Below, one piece after another: positions 10,985 to 22,706 of a stretch of DNA of 48,670 nucleotides. This stretch comes from Nocardia rosealba (GTDB lineage: Bacteria > Actinomycetota > Actinomycetes > Mycobacteriales > Mycobacteriaceae), in the NCBI RefSeq assembly GCF_020216065.1, contig NZ_JAIWNA010000011.1, positions 122,037 through 170,706 of the forward strand, read 5' to 3'. A program made the position numbers and the translations under genes. Positions within the stretch are counted from its first letter, which is position 1; every line of letters begins with the position of its first letter. Under the pieces are notes generated by a model that was given only the letters and a program-made list of their open reading frames with translations, ran no database searches and was not told where the DNA came from.

Positions 10985-13486
10985 GTGCGAGTAGCACAGT
11001 CCTGGCTGACCGAGATCCTGCAGCGCACCACCCCCGAGTGGTCGGTGTCGGCCGAGGAACTCGACGCGGGCTTCGTCCGGGTCGGCCTCGAGGTCGAAGA
11101 GGTCGACAAGCTCACCCCGATCGGCGGTGACATCGACAAGCCGCTGGTCGTCGGCCGCGTCGCCGAGATCACCGAACTCACCGAGTTCAAGAAGCCGATC
11201 CGCTTCTGCAAGGTCGATGTCGGCAACCCGGAGTTGCAGGAAATCGTCTGTGGCGCCCGCAATTTCGCGGTCGGCGACCTGGTTGTCGTCGTGCTGCCGG
11301 GTGGTGAGCTGCCCGGCGGTTTCAAGATCTCCTCCCGCAAGACCTACGGCCACACCTCCAACGGCATGATCTGTTCGGTCGCCGAGCTGGGCATCGGCAA
11401 GGATCACGACGGCATCCTGGTGCTCGAGCCGGGTTCCGCGCATCCCGGTGACGACGCCAACGTGCTGCTCGGCACCGACGACACGATCATCGAGCTCAAC
11501 ATCACCCCGGACCGGGGCTACTGCTTCTCGGTGCGCGGTCTCGCCCGCGAGCTGGCCTGCGGTTTCGACCTCGAATACGCCGACCCCGCCGTGCGGACGC
11601 TGCCCGACGGCGAGTCCGAGGCGTGGCCGGTGCGGCTGGAAGCCGACTCCGAATGCACCCGCTTCGGCGCCCGGCGCGTCACCGGGGTGAACCCGAACGC
11701 GGTGAGCCCGCTGTGGTTGCAGCGCAGGCTGATGCTGGCCGGCATGCGCCCGATCTCCCCGGCCGTCGACGTCACCAACTACGTGATGCTCGAACTGGGG
11801 CAGCCGCTGCACGCCTTCGACGCCGCGAAACTCAACGGCGGCTTGGTCGTTCGCTCCGCGCACAAGGGCGAGACCCTGCGCACCCTCGACGACACCGAGC
11901 GCACCCTCGACGCCGAGGACGTGGTGATCGCCGACGACTCCGGCGTCATCTCGCTCGCCGGTGTGATGGGTGGGGCGAGCACCGAGGTCGGCGCCGACAC
12001 CACCGACGTGATCCTCGAGGCCGCCACCTGGAACCCGTTGCGCGTCTACCGGACCGCGCGCAGACACAAGCTGTCGTCGGAAGCCGCCAAGCGCTACGAG
12101 CGGGTCGTCGATCCCGAGATCAATATCGTCGCCCTCGATCGCGCCGCCACCCTGCTCGCCGAAATCACCGGTGGCACCATCGAATCCACGCTCACCGACA
12201 TCCGGGTGCCCCTCGACGCGGCGGCGCCGATCGCGATGGACATCGACCTGCCCGACCGTGTCGCGGGCGTCACCTACCCGGCGGGCACCGCCGTGCGCAG
12301 GCTGGCCCAGATCGGCGCGCACGTCGATATCGAGGTCAACGACGCGGGCAAGACCCAGCTGCTGGTGACTCCGCCGAGCTGGCGTCCCGATCTGTCCCAG
12401 CCCGCCGACCTGGTCGAAGAGGTGCTGCGGCTGGAGGGGCTGGAGCAGATCCCGTCGGTGCTGCCGTCGGCGCCAGCCGGTCGTGGTCTGACCGCGCAGC
12501 AGAAGCGTCGTCGCGCGGTGAGCCGGGCGATGGCGTTCGCCGGTGCCGTCGAAGTCCCCGCGCCGGTGTTCCTGCCCGGTGGGGTGTTCGATGTGTGGGG
12601 TCTCGATGCTGACGATCCGCGCCGCAACACCACGCGCGTGCTGAACCCCCTGGATGCCGAGCGTCCGGAGCTGGCGACCACGCTGCTGCCCGGTCTGCTG
12701 GAAGTGGCCGCCCGCAACATCTCTCGCGGCGCCCGTGACCTCACGATCTACGGCATCGCCCAGGTGGTCCAGCCGGGCGAGCAGACCCGTGCGGTCGAGG
12801 CGCTGCCGGTCGATCGTCGGCCCACCGATGAGCAGATCGCCGAGCTGAACGCCTCGCTGCCCGCCCAGCCGGTGCACGTCGCGGCTGTGCTCAGCGGTAA
12901 GCGCGATCCGCGCGGACCGTGGGGTCCGGGTCGTCCGGCCGAGGCCGCCGACGCGTTCGCACTGGTCGACGAGGTGGCCGACGCCGCAGGTGTGGTGATC
13001 GAGCGCCGCGCCGCGGCCTACCTGCCGTGGCATCCCGGCCGCTGCGCCGAACTGCTGGTGGACGGCGTGGTCGTCGGTCACGCGGGCGAACTGCACCCCG
13101 CCGTGCTGGAACGCGCCGGTCTTCCTCCGCGCACCTGCGCGCTGGAACTCGACCTCGACGCGCTCCCGCTGGTCGAATCCCGCCCTGCCCCAACGGTTTC
13201 GGCGTTCCCTGCCGTGCTGCAGGACGTGTCGATCAGCGTGGAGAAAGCCGTGCCCGCCGCCCAGGTGGAGACGGCCCTGCGCACCGGCGGTGGTGACCTG
13301 CTCGAAGACATCGCCCTGTTCGACGTCTACGAGGGCACCCAGGCGGGAGAGGGTCGCAAGTCCCTCACCTACGCGCTGCGCTTCCGCGCACCCGACCGCA
13401 CCCTCACCGAGGACGAGGCGAGCGCCGCCCGCGATGCCGCCGTCGCGTCGGCCACCGCCGCGGTCGGCGCCGAACTGCGCGCCTGA
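10985..13486 (+). CDS. pheT: Phenylalanyl-tRNA synthetase beta subunit
   Basis: The 833-residue beta subunit, which binds tRNA and edits mischarged Tyr-tRNA. Order: N-terminal Trbp111-like OB domain (residues ~40-150, VGRVAEITEL...GGFKISSRKTYGHTSNGMICS), B3/B4 editing domain (~215-370), B5 domain (~420-490), a catalytic-like core, and the C-terminal ferredoxin-fold anticodon domain (~740-833, PAVLQDVSISVEKAVPAAQVE to the end). The start is GTG with AGAGAG upstream. It forms an operon with pheS and ends before a strong hairpin at 13501. Confidence 0.97.
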   Translation: MRVAQSWLTEILQRTTPEWSVSAEELDAGFVRVGLEVEEVDKLTPIGGDIDKPLVVGRVAEITELTEFKKPIRFCKVDVGNPELQEIVCGARNFAVGDLVVVVLPGGELPGGFKISSRKTYGHTSNGMICSVAELGIGKDHDGILVLEPGSAHPGDDANVLLGTDDTIIELNITPDRGYCFSVRGLARELACGFDLEYADPAVRTLPDGESEAWPVRLEADSECTRFGARRVTGVNPNAVSPLWLQRRLMLAGMRPISPAVDVTNYVMLELGQPLHAFDAAKLNGGLVVRSAHKGETLRTLDDTERTLDAEDVVIADDSGVISLAGVMGGASTEVGADTTDVILEAATWNPLRVYRTARRHKLSSEAAKRYERVVDPEINIVALDRAATLLAEITGGTIESTLTDIRVPLDAAAPIAMDIDLPDRVAGVTYPAGTAVRRLAQIGAHVDIEVNDAGKTQLLVTPPSWRPDLSQPADLVEEVLRLEGLEQIPSVLPSAPAGRGLTAQQKRRRAVSRAMAFAGAVEVPAPVFLPGGVFDVWGLDADDPRRNTTRVLNPLDAERPELATTLLPGLLEVAARNISRGARDLTIYGIAQVVQPGEQTRAVEALPVDRRPTDEQIAELNASLPAQPVHVAAVLSGKRDPRGPWGPGRPAEAADAFALVDEVADAAGVVIERRAAAYLPWHPGRCAELLVDGVVVGHAGELHPAVLERAGLPPRTCALELDLDALPLVESRPAPTVSAFPAVLQDVSISVEKAVPAAQVETALRTGGGDLLEDIALFDVYEGTQAGEGRKSLTYALRFRAPDRTLTEDEASAARDAAVASATAAVGAELRA

Positions 13487-13500
13487 TTCCCAAGCCGAGA

Positions 13501-13533
13501 CTGAGGCCGCCCGGTTCTCCCGGGCGGCCTCAG
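13501..13533 (+). terminator. Terminator after pheT
   Basis: A perfect 14-bp stem (CTGAGGCCGCCCGG with CCGGGCGGCCTCAG) and a 5-base loop lie 14 bases after the pheT stop. No U-tract follows. It lies between convergent pheT and the MerR gene and could serve both. Confidence 0.85.
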
Positions 13534-13587
13534 CCGTCCGCGGGAAGTAATGGTGGCACCAGCCGGACGCGAGTGGTCCAGGCGCGT

Positions 13588-13989
13588 TCAGGCCGGTAGG
13601 GCCTCGGCTCCCGTAAGCGGTGGGTAGTGTTCGCCGCCCATCTCCTCCGCCGCACCGATATAGGTGGTGAGGGCGTCGCGGGAGCGGGTGAGCGCGGCCA
13701 TCTGTTCCTCGATGCGTGCGAGTCGTGACCGCATCGCCCCGATCAATTCCGGGCAGCCCGGCAGGTCTGGAACCTCTCCGTGGGCGCACGGCAGGAGGTA
13801 GGCGATGTCGGCCGAGGAGAGGCCCGCGGCGAGCAAGTGCCTGATCTGGGTCACCCGTAGCACTGCGCTTTCGTCGTAGTCGCGATAGCTGTTCGAACGG
13901 CGGTTCGCCTCCAGCAGCCCCTGGGCTTCGTAGTAGCGCAGTTGGTGGGCGTGCACGCCGGTTCGCCTGCTCAATTCGCCGATTCGCAC
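13588..13989 (-). CDS. MerR family regulator next to an imine-reductase-like gene
   Basis: A 133-residue MerR protein: winged helix MRIGELSRRTGVHAHQLRYYE at the N-terminus, then a long dimerisation helix (EELIGAMRSRLARIEEQMAALTRS region) and a short C-terminus. Cys68 and Cys79 lie in LLPCAHGEVPDLPGCPE, so thiol or metal sensing is possible, but the spacing does not match SoxR or CueR exactly. The start is GTG with GAGG nearby. It diverges from the oxidoreductase at 14039 across 49 bases, which include a candidate MerR-type promoter. Confidence 0.88.
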   Translation of the reverse strand: MRIGELSRRTGVHAHQLRYYEAQGLLEANRRSNSYRDYDESAVLRVTQIRHLLAAGLSSADIAYLLPCAHGEVPDLPGCPELIGAMRSRLARIEEQMAALTRSRDALTTYIGAAEEMGGEHYPPLTGAEALPA

Positions 13990-14000
13990 GACATCCTCAC

Positions 14001-14032
14001 TTGACCTTCACACCGGTATCAACGTTGACGAT
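14001..14032 (+). promoter_or_regulatory. Candidate MerR-type long-spacer promoter
   Basis: TTGACC (14001-14006) and GACGAT (14027-14032) are 20 bases apart, longer than the usual 17, as in MerR-activated promoters. The spacer has an imperfect dyad around ACCGGT (GACCTTCAC on the left, ATCAACGTT on the right; 5 of 9 positions pair). The -10 lies 6 bases before the ATG at 14039, so the mRNA would be leaderless. Confidence 0.45.
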
Positions 14033-14038
14033 GGTGCC

Positions 14039-14905
14039 ATGAGCGAAACAACCACTCCCGTCACCGTGCTCGGCCTGGGTCTGATGGGCCGGGCGCTGGC
14101 CCGCGCCTTCCTCACCGCCGGGCACCCGACCACCATCTGGAACCGCACGCCCTCCGCCGCCGAAGAGCTGGTCGCAGGCGGCGCCCGTCACGTCGACACC
14201 GTCGCCGACGCCGTGCGCGCCGCCCCGGTGATCGTGGTCTGCCTGACCGACTACCAGGCGGTCTACACGGTGCTCGAGCAGGCCGACCTGACCGGAACCC
14301 TCGTCGTCAACCTCACCTCCGGCGACTCCGCCCAGGCCAGGGCGGCGGCCCGCTGGACCGAGCAGCGTGGCGGCCGGTATCTCGACGGCGCGATCATGGC
14401 CGTTCCGCCGACGATCGGGACCGCCGACGCCGTCCTCCTGCACAGCGGCGCCCAGGCCGACTTCGACACTGCCGCACCGGTACTCGCGGCACTGGGCACC
14501 GTCACCTATCTCGGCGCCGATCACAGTCTGGCCGCCCTCTACGACGGCGCCGGACTGGCCATGATGTGGAGCGTGCTCAACGCCTGGTTGCAGGGCACCG
14601 CGATGCTGCGGACCGCTGGTGTCGACGCACGCACCTTCGCGCCGTTCGCCGCGCAGATCGCCACCGGGGTGGCCACCTGGCTGCCCGGATACGCCCAACA
14701 GATCGACAACGGCGCCTATCCCGCCGAGGTCGCGGCCTTGTCGACCGACGCTGCGTCGATGACACACCTCGTCGAGGAATGCGAAGCGCTGGGGGTGAAC
14801 GCCGAGCTGCCGAGACTATTGAAGGCGATGGCCGAAAGGGCGATCGCAGCCGGTCACGGCGCCGAGCAGTACCCGGTGCTCATCACCGAGTTCGCCAAGC
14901 CGTAA
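14039..14905 (+). CDS. NADPH-dependent imine reductase-like oxidoreductase
   Basis: A 288-residue enzyme of the beta-hydroxyacid dehydrogenase/imine reductase group. An N-terminal Rossmann fold carries GLGLMG at 12-17 and WNRT at 34-37, the pattern of NADPH-specific family members. A long linking helix leads to an all-alpha C-terminal domain ending HLVEECEALGVNAELPRLLK...YPVLITEFAKP. Asp169 in LAALYDGAG occupies the position where imine reductases have Asp (often called R-type) or Tyr. The natural substrate of such enzymes is usually unknown. It is transcribed away from a MerR regulator that probably controls it. Confidence 0.85.
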   Translation: MSETTTPVTVLGLGLMGRALARAFLTAGHPTTIWNRTPSAAEELVAGGARHVDTVADAVRAAPVIVVCLTDYQAVYTVLEQADLTGTLVVNLTSGDSAQARAAARWTEQRGGRYLDGAIMAVPPTIGTADAVLLHSGAQADFDTAAPVLAALGTVTYLGADHSLAALYDGAGLAMMWSVLNAWLQGTAMLRTAGVDARTFAPFAAQIATGVATWLPGYAQQIDNGAYPAEVAALSTDAASMTHLVEECEALGVNAELPRLLKAMAERAIAAGHGAEQYPVLITEFAKP

Positions 14906-14938
14906 CCGGATCGGTGGTGAGCCGGTGGCGGGGCGGGA

Positions 14939-14944
14939 TAGGTT
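14939..14944 (+). promoter_or_regulatory. -10 box TAGGTT of the TerD gene (leaderless)
   Basis: TAGGTT fits TAnnnT and lies 6 bases before the GTG at 14951. No ribosome-binding site separates them. Confidence 0.5.
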
Positions 14945-14950
14945 GGCAGC

Positions 14951-16399
14951 GTGTCGATGATGAAAGGCGCCAATGTCGTGGTGCCTGCCGCCGAGGTCCG
15001 GGTCGAAGTGAGTTGGCAGGCGGGGCCGGGGGTGCCCGACGCGGATGCGTCCGCCCTGCTGCTCGCCGGGACGAAGGTGCGCTCCGACGACGACTTCGTG
15101 TTCTACAACCAGGCCGTGCACCCCTCCGGGGCGGTGCGTCACGTCGGGAAACGCCAAGGCCCGACGGTTGTCGACACCCTGACGGTGCAGTTGGCGCAGG
15201 TGGAACCGCAGATCGAGAAGATCGTGCTGGCCGCCTCCGCCGACGGCGGCACCTTCGGTCGGTTCCGCGAACTCTGCATCCGGGTACTCGACGCGGCGAC
15301 CGGTGGGGAGGTCGCCCGCTTCGACAGCACCGGCGCCACCACCGAGACCGCGTTCGTCCTCGGCGAGTTGTACCGCCGCCAGGGTGCGTGGAAGTTCCGC
15401 GCCGTTGGCCAAGGGTACGACACCGGACTAGCGGGGCTCGCAACGGATTTCGGCATCACAGTCGATGATTCCCCGGTCGACCAGCCCTTCACCCCGCCCC
15501 CGAGCCCCGCAGCCCATCCGCAGTCAGCGGTGGTGCCGACCCAGCCACACATTCCCCCACAGAGCCCATCTCGACCTGTCCCGCCGGCGCAGCCCGCTGT
15601 TCCGTCGCCGGTTCAACCATTCGCCGCGCCGCCCGGTCAGCAGAATCCGGTTCCGCATGGCCAGCCGTTCGCCGCGCCATCCGGTCAACCGCAGCCGGGC
15701 CAGCCGTTCGCCGCACCGCATCCGGGCGCTCAATTCCCGACTCCCGCAACATCATCCGGCCCGCCGGTGAACCTCACGAAAGTCTCCCTCACCAAGGAAT
15801 CCCCGAGCGTCTCGCTCACCGAGCACGGCGCCACCGGCGGTGTGATGCGGGTGAATCTCAACTGGACCTCCATGGCCGCCACCGGCCGCATCTTCGGCAA
15901 ACTGCGCGGCAAGAACATCGACCTCGACCTGTGCTGCTTCTTCGAATTGGTCAACGGCGCGATCGGGTCCGTCCGGGCGCTCGATCGGCGCTTCGGCGCG
16001 CTCTACGAACCGCCGTTCATCCACCTCGACCAGGACGACCGCACCGGCGCGAGCATCACCGGTGAGAACCTGTCGATCAATCTCGACTACACCCGGTTCT
16101 TCCGCCGCATCCTCGTGTTCGCCTCGATCTACGACGGGGCAAGCGATTTCCGCAATGTCCACGCCACCGTCACCCTGCACCCGGTGAATTCGGCGCCGAT
16201 CGAGATGACGCTCGACGGGTGCACCGACAACTCCCGCGACGCCGTGCTCGCGGTGCTCGAGAACGTGAACGGTGAACTCGTGGTTCGCCGCGAAGGCGTC
16301 TTCGTCCGACCACCCGCCGGGCAGCCGGGCGGCGGCGTGATGGAGATCGCGCGACTCTACAACTGGGACTTCGGGTTTCAAGCGGGGCGCGGAAAGTGA
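14951..16399 (+). CDS. Two-domain TerD family protein with Pro-rich linker
   Basis: A 482-residue cytoplasmic protein with two TerD (calcium-binding, tellurite/stress-resistance family) domains. Domain 1 (about 1-175) has KVRSDDDFVFYNQ and DFGITVDDSP. Domain 2 (about 276-480) has the diverged form DLDLCCFFELVNG...FGALYEPPFIHLDQDDRTG, typical of the second domain in such proteins. The linker (about 178-275) is Pro/Gln/Ala-rich and holds three QPFAAP units. TerD proteins are linked to stress response and chemical defence islands; a role here is not proven. Its stop overlaps the start of the hydrolase gene. Confidence 0.88.
   Translation: MSMMKGANVVVPAAEVRVEVSWQAGPGVPDADASALLLAGTKVRSDDDFVFYNQAVHPSGAVRHVGKRQGPTVVDTLTVQLAQVEPQIEKIVLAASADGGTFGRFRELCIRVLDAATGGEVARFDSTGATTETAFVLGELYRRQGAWKFRAVGQGYDTGLAGLATDFGITVDDSPVDQPFTPPPSPAAHPQSAVVPTQPHIPPQSPSRPVPPAQPAVPSPVQPFAAPPGQQNPVPHGQPFAAPSGQPQPGQPFAAPHPGAQFPTPATSSGPPVNLTKVSLTKESPSVSLTEHGATGGVMRVNLNWTSMAATGRIFGKLRGKNIDLDLCCFFELVNGAIGSVRALDRRFGALYEPPFIHLDQDDRTGASITGENLSINLDYTRFFRRILVFASIYDGASDFRNVHATVTLHPVNSAPIEMTLDGCTDNSRDAVLAVLENVNGELVVRREGVFVRPPAGQPGGGVMEIARLYNWDFGFQAGRGK
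15610..15726 (+). repeat. Repeats encoding QPFAAP in the TerD linker
   Basis: Three degenerate copies of a unit encoding QPFAAP-xGQ or QPFAAPHPG occur within about 115 bases. They are in frame, so copy-number change would only lengthen or shorten the flexible linker. Limits are approximate. Confidence 0.6.
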
Positions 16400-17163
16400 T
16401 GCGGCACCCCGCGACCAGGGTGCTCAACGCACTGGTCTACCACCCCGAGCGGCACCTCGCGCAGACCCCGGCCGCGCTCGGCCTGGACTACCGCGACCTG
16501 CACATGCGCACCGCCGACGGCATCGACCTGCACGGCTGGTTCGTACGGGCCGAAGACCCGCGCGCCCACATCCTCTACGCCCACGGCAACGCGGGCACCA
16601 TCGGTGACCGGGTGTCGATCATCGCGCTGCTGGTCGCCGCCGGTTTCGACGTGCTCGCCTTCGACTACCGCGGTTTCGGGCACAGCACCGGCGCACCCGG
16701 CGAGCACGGCACCTACCTGGATGCGCGTGCGGCGCGCACCGCTCTGCTCGAACAGCCGGAGGTGGACCCCGCACGGGTCGTCTACCTGGGCAAATCGCTC
16801 GGTGGTGGGGTGCTGCTCGAGCTGGCGGGCGAGTACCCGCCCGCGGGCATAATCCTGATGTCGACCTTCAGCGGTATGCGTGACGCCGCCCGCTCGGTCT
16901 ATCCGTTCCTGCCCGCACCGCTCGTTCCCGACGCCTACCCGAACCTGCGCCGTATCGCCGCGCTGCGGGCGCCGGTGCTGATGATGCACGGCGAACACGA
17001 CGAACTGCTGCCACTGCGCCACGCCGAACGCCTGTATGCCGCCGCGAACGAGCCCAAGCAGCTGATCGTGGTTCCCGGGGCGGGGCACAACGATGTCATC
17101 GACACGCTCGGACCGCGCTGGCCACAGCTCATCGCGCAGTGGAGCGAGTTCCTCGACAGGTGA
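16399..17163 (+). CDS. Alpha/beta hydrolase (ABHD13/17-like serine hydrolase)
   Basis: A 254-residue alpha/beta hydrolase. The oxyanion segment AHGNAG lies near 61-66, the nucleophile Ser133 in GKSLGGG, the acid Asp in HGEHDELLP near 200, and His in GAGHND near 228. The fold resembles the bem46/ABHD13 group, often thioesterases or lipases; the substrate is unknown. The ATG at 16399 overlaps the TerD stop (TGATG), and a GTG lies one codon earlier, so it is translationally coupled to the TerD gene. Confidence 0.88.
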   Translation: MRHPATRVLNALVYHPERHLAQTPAALGLDYRDLHMRTADGIDLHGWFVRAEDPRAHILYAHGNAGTIGDRVSIIALLVAAGFDVLAFDYRGFGHSTGAPGEHGTYLDARAARTALLEQPEVDPARVVYLGKSLGGGVLLELAGEYPPAGIILMSTFSGMRDAARSVYPFLPAPLVPDAYPNLRRIAALRAPVLMMHGEHDELLPLRHAERLYAAANEPKQLIVVPGAGHNDVIDTLGPRWPQLIAQWSEFLDR

Positions 17164-17174
17164 GCACGGCTGCG

Positions 17175-17180
17175 TAGCCT
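17175..17180 (+). promoter_or_regulatory. -10 box TAGCCT of the 17187 gene (leaderless)
   Basis: TAGCCT, identical to the DUF1844 box, lies 6 bases before the ATG at 17187, and the bases between (GGCGGT) are a poor ribosome site. Confidence 0.5.
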
Positions 17181-17186
17181 GGCGGT

Positions 17187-17684
17187 ATGAGCGAAACGAG
17201 CGAGATCCTCGGCCGGCTGGCCGCGCTGCCCGACGCCGAGCTGGTATCGCTGTTGCGCGCGGCGGTGGCGGGCAGGCCGGGGCTCGGCGCCGTCGCCGCC
17301 GCGCTGGCTCAGGTGGAGGGCGGTCATGCCGAGGTCGGTCCGCCTGTGATGCTCGACACCGAGGCTGAGATCGTCGACGCGGAACCTGTCGCATCGGAGC
17401 AGGTCGGAGATGTTCATGCGGTACCGCCGGTACCGTTCGGCGGTTCCGGACCCGCCGCGAACGCTGTGACCGGCGGATATTCCACTTCAGGAGTGCCGAC
17501 ATTCGACGCGGTTCGCGATAAGGTCGAGCAGCGTTTCGGCACCGCCAAGGGCATGGGTGAACTCGACCGGCAGACCCCGGCGGGCCGCAGCGCCGACGAA
17601 CAATGGGAGGCGCGGGGCAAGGCCGCGCGCGAGCGTCTGGATCAGATCCGGAAGGCGATGCGGGACAACGATTCCGGCGCCTAG
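17187..17684 (+). CDS. Protein of unknown function (165 aa)
   Basis: I do not recognise a family. The N-terminal ~45 residues form a predicted Leu/Ala-rich helical segment (ILGRLAALPDAELVSLLRAA). A low-complexity acidic and Gly/Pro middle follows (about 48-100), then a charged C-terminal helix (FDAVRDKVEQRFG and ARERLDQIRKAMRD). There is no signal peptide or membrane segment. Codon use matches the neighbours. It lies between the hydrolase and the 17732 gene with its own -10 box. It may be a small scaffold or adaptor protein, but that is a guess. Confidence 0.8.
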   Translation: MSETSEILGRLAALPDAELVSLLRAAVAGRPGLGAVAAALAQVEGGHAEVGPPVMLDTEAEIVDAEPVASEQVGDVHAVPPVPFGGSGPAANAVTGGYSTSGVPTFDAVRDKVEQRFGTAKGMGELDRQTPAGRSADEQWEARGKAARERLDQIRKAMRDNDSGA

Positions 17685-17731
17685 CCTCGTGCCCTCCCAA
17701 CCGAGCGACAACCGTGATTGGGTGGACATAC

Positions 17732-18757
17732 ATGACGCAGGCGCGCCAGATCGCCGAACGACTGCTCGACGCGCAGGTCGACTACCTGCTCGGCGAGGTG
17801 ACCGGTGAACGGTTCGCCGAGGTGATCGCCCGCGACGTGGCGGCCGTACTCGCCGTCGGCGACACCATCCGCTTCGGTGATGTGGTCTCCCTGGCCGACG
17901 GCGAGGAGACGGTGGCGCGGGTCTTCGACCGCATCGGGGGTTCGCCGATCATCGCCGACACGGTCGGGGTCTTCTCCGACGCCATCTACGACCACATCGC
18001 CACCAACACCGACTACACCCTCGGCGATGTCGTCGACCGTGAGCCGGTGGAAGCGCTGCTGGAGAAGATCTTCGGTATGCACCAGGCCCAGGAACGCATC
18101 CTGGACCGGCTCACCGAGAGCCCGCTCGTGGCGACCGTCGCGTCGCGGTTCGTCGACAAGCTGATCGGCGATTTCATGCAGGCCAATCGTGAACGCGCCG
18201 AGAAGATTCCGGGTGTGTCCTCGCTGATGTCGCTCGGCCAGTCCGCGGCCAACCGCGCCAAGAAGGTCGCCGCCGACAGCACCTTCGTCGGTGACCTCGC
18301 GGGCAAGGGTGCGCTGTTCGCGCTCAAGCGCACCAACAACGCCATCCGCGACATGCTGCGCGACGCCCCCGTGCACTCGGCGGCGATGGAATTCTGGGAC
18401 CTGCACGCCGACGAACCGGTGGCGGGCCTGCGTGAATACCTCACTCAGAAGGACCTCAACGAACTGGTCCAGATCTGCTACGAAATCGCGGTCACCACCA
18501 GGGAGAAGGAATACTTCGGCCTGCTGGTCCGCGAATGCGTCGAGGTGTTCTACACCCGCTATGCCGACCACACCTTGTCCGCGATGCTCCCCGAACTCGG
18601 CCTCGACGCCGAGGACATCAGCACCGAAATCCTGCGGTACGGGCCTGCGGTCATCGAAGCGGCCAAGCGCAACGGCGTCCTCGCCGAGCTCCTGCGCGAA
18701 CGCCTCGAACCCTTCTACTTCTCCGACCAGGTCCTCGGCATTCTCGCCGGCGAGTGA
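17732..18757 (+). CDS. Conserved-looking all-helical protein of unknown function (341 aa)
   Basis: No family recognised. The sequence is helical throughout, soluble, with a Ser/Lys-rich middle (SLGQSAANRAKKVAAD near 170-185) and Asp/Glu/Leu-rich helices on either side. There is no signal peptide, membrane segment or known catalytic motif. The ATG at 17732 is preferred; the frame runs upstream into the previous gene, where the translation loses gene-like character. Its stop overlaps the GTG of the next gene (GTGA), so the two are translationally coupled. The good codon bias shows it is a real gene. Confidence 0.82.
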   Translation: MTQARQIAERLLDAQVDYLLGEVTGERFAEVIARDVAAVLAVGDTIRFGDVVSLADGEETVARVFDRIGGSPIIADTVGVFSDAIYDHIATNTDYTLGDVVDREPVEALLEKIFGMHQAQERILDRLTESPLVATVASRFVDKLIGDFMQANRERAEKIPGVSSLMSLGQSAANRAKKVAADSTFVGDLAGKGALFALKRTNNAIRDMLRDAPVHSAAMEFWDLHADEPVAGLREYLTQKDLNELVQICYEIAVTTREKEYFGLLVRECVEVFYTRYADHTLSAMLPELGLDAEDISTEILRYGPAVIEAAKRNGVLAELLRERLEPFYFSDQVLGILAGE

Positions 18758-19380
18758 GCGTCGATCCGCCGCGCAGCGAGTTCGAGCCGAGGTCGAAGGT
18801 GCCGAGAGGCTGTCTGTTCCTGGTGGCGGCGGTCGTCGTGGTCATCGCTTTGTCGGCGGCGCTGCCCGTTGCGCTCGACCGGTGGACCAGGGCGCACCCG
18901 TCCGCGCCCGCCCCGGCCGATCTGTGTGCCGCGATCGGTGTCGCCCGATTCGAGCGGTGGGTTCCGGCGGGCGTGCCGGACCCCGGCTCGACGTATTCGT
19001 CAGGGTCGGACGCGATGTGCACCTATCGGACACCCAGCGACGAGCCCGGCCACGCGGATGCTTACGGCTATCTGCAGGTCAGGGTGCTCCGTTACGGGGA
19101 TATCGGCTCGACATCGGGCACGGAACGAGCGGCCGAAGCACTCGAGTTCGGTTGCGGCAACACCGCGATGGCAGGTTCCTTCCGGCCCCATGAGGGTTTC
19201 GGTGACGACGCGTGCCTCGCGACGGGTGATTCGGGCGATGACACCGCTGCCGGGTCGATGGTGATCCAACGCGGTGCGGACCTGATCTCGGTAGACCACT
19301 ATCGGCACCGGGCCACACCACGGTTCGCGCAGATGGCTGTCGAGGATGTGACAGCCGCGGCGTTGGTGGCCGTGCAATAG
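18754..19380 (+). CDS. Membrane-anchored extracytoplasmic protein of unknown function
   Basis: A 208-residue protein with a short cytoplasmic start, one membrane segment at about 20-42 (CLFLVAAVVVVIALSAALPV) and an outside domain with four Cys (LCAAIG, AMCTYR, FGCGN, DACLATG), which may form two disulfides. The layout resembles the DUF3558-like secreted proteins of mycobacteria, but the match is weak. The GTG start overlaps the preceding stop (GTGA), so it is translated with the 17732 gene; together they may form a membrane-linked unit. Confidence 0.78.
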   Translation: MSVDPPRSEFEPRSKVPRGCLFLVAAVVVVIALSAALPVALDRWTRAHPSAPAPADLCAAIGVARFERWVPAGVPDPGSTYSSGSDAMCTYRTPSDEPGHADAYGYLQVRVLRYGDIGSTSGTERAAEALEFGCGNTAMAGSFRPHEGFGDDACLATGDSGDDTAAGSMVIQRGADLISVDHYRHRATPRFAQMAVEDVTAAALVAVQ

Positions 19381-19733
19381 GCAGTTGGCCGGTTTCGGTG
19401 AATTGCCCGAATTCTCGTGCTGGACGGCTATCGTTCGTATCCGGTTCCTCAGCCGTTATTCCCGAGAAACTTATCGCGGAAAATGTGGGCGCCGTCACGT
19501 TGGAGGCCGTGCGCGATAATTCGGGCAGCGAACGAATCTGTCACCGAATTACGGTGGGAGCGGTGAGCTTTCCGACACAGAAAGCCCCGTTGGTTTCCGG
19601 CATGTTGAGATCAATGCACGAATTCGGTTCTTACGCCGTCCCGGATTGACCGCGTACCCGGGGCAGTGCAAGTTGACACCTGACTTTCGGTGGGCCGCCG
19701 CGAAATACCGCGTGTGGTGTTTCAGAGGAGCAG
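19381..19733 (+). promoter_or_regulatory. Non-coding gap before the conservon, AT-richer
   Basis: About 350 bases with visibly lower GC than the genes around. It should hold the cvn promoter. TTGACA occurs at 19673-19678 but no good -10 sits 16-19 bases downstream. An 83-codon frame (19398-19649) has no ribosome site and no recognisable protein features, so I do not call it a gene. Confidence 0.4.
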
Positions 19734-22691
<2,958 letters not shown>

Positions 22692-22706
22692 CCGCAAGGA
22701 GCCACG

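Noticed and set aside
9419..13789. A 1456-codon open frame on the minus strand
   Set aside because: It lies opposite pheS and pheT, which have clear motifs. Its translation is low-complexity (G, R, H, D-rich) with no domain; it is the usual antisense shadow of high-GC coding DNA.
19398..19649. An 83-codon frame before the conservon
   Set aside because: It has a more normal composition than most shadows, but no ribosome site, no motif and GC below the neighbours; more likely leader or promoter DNA.
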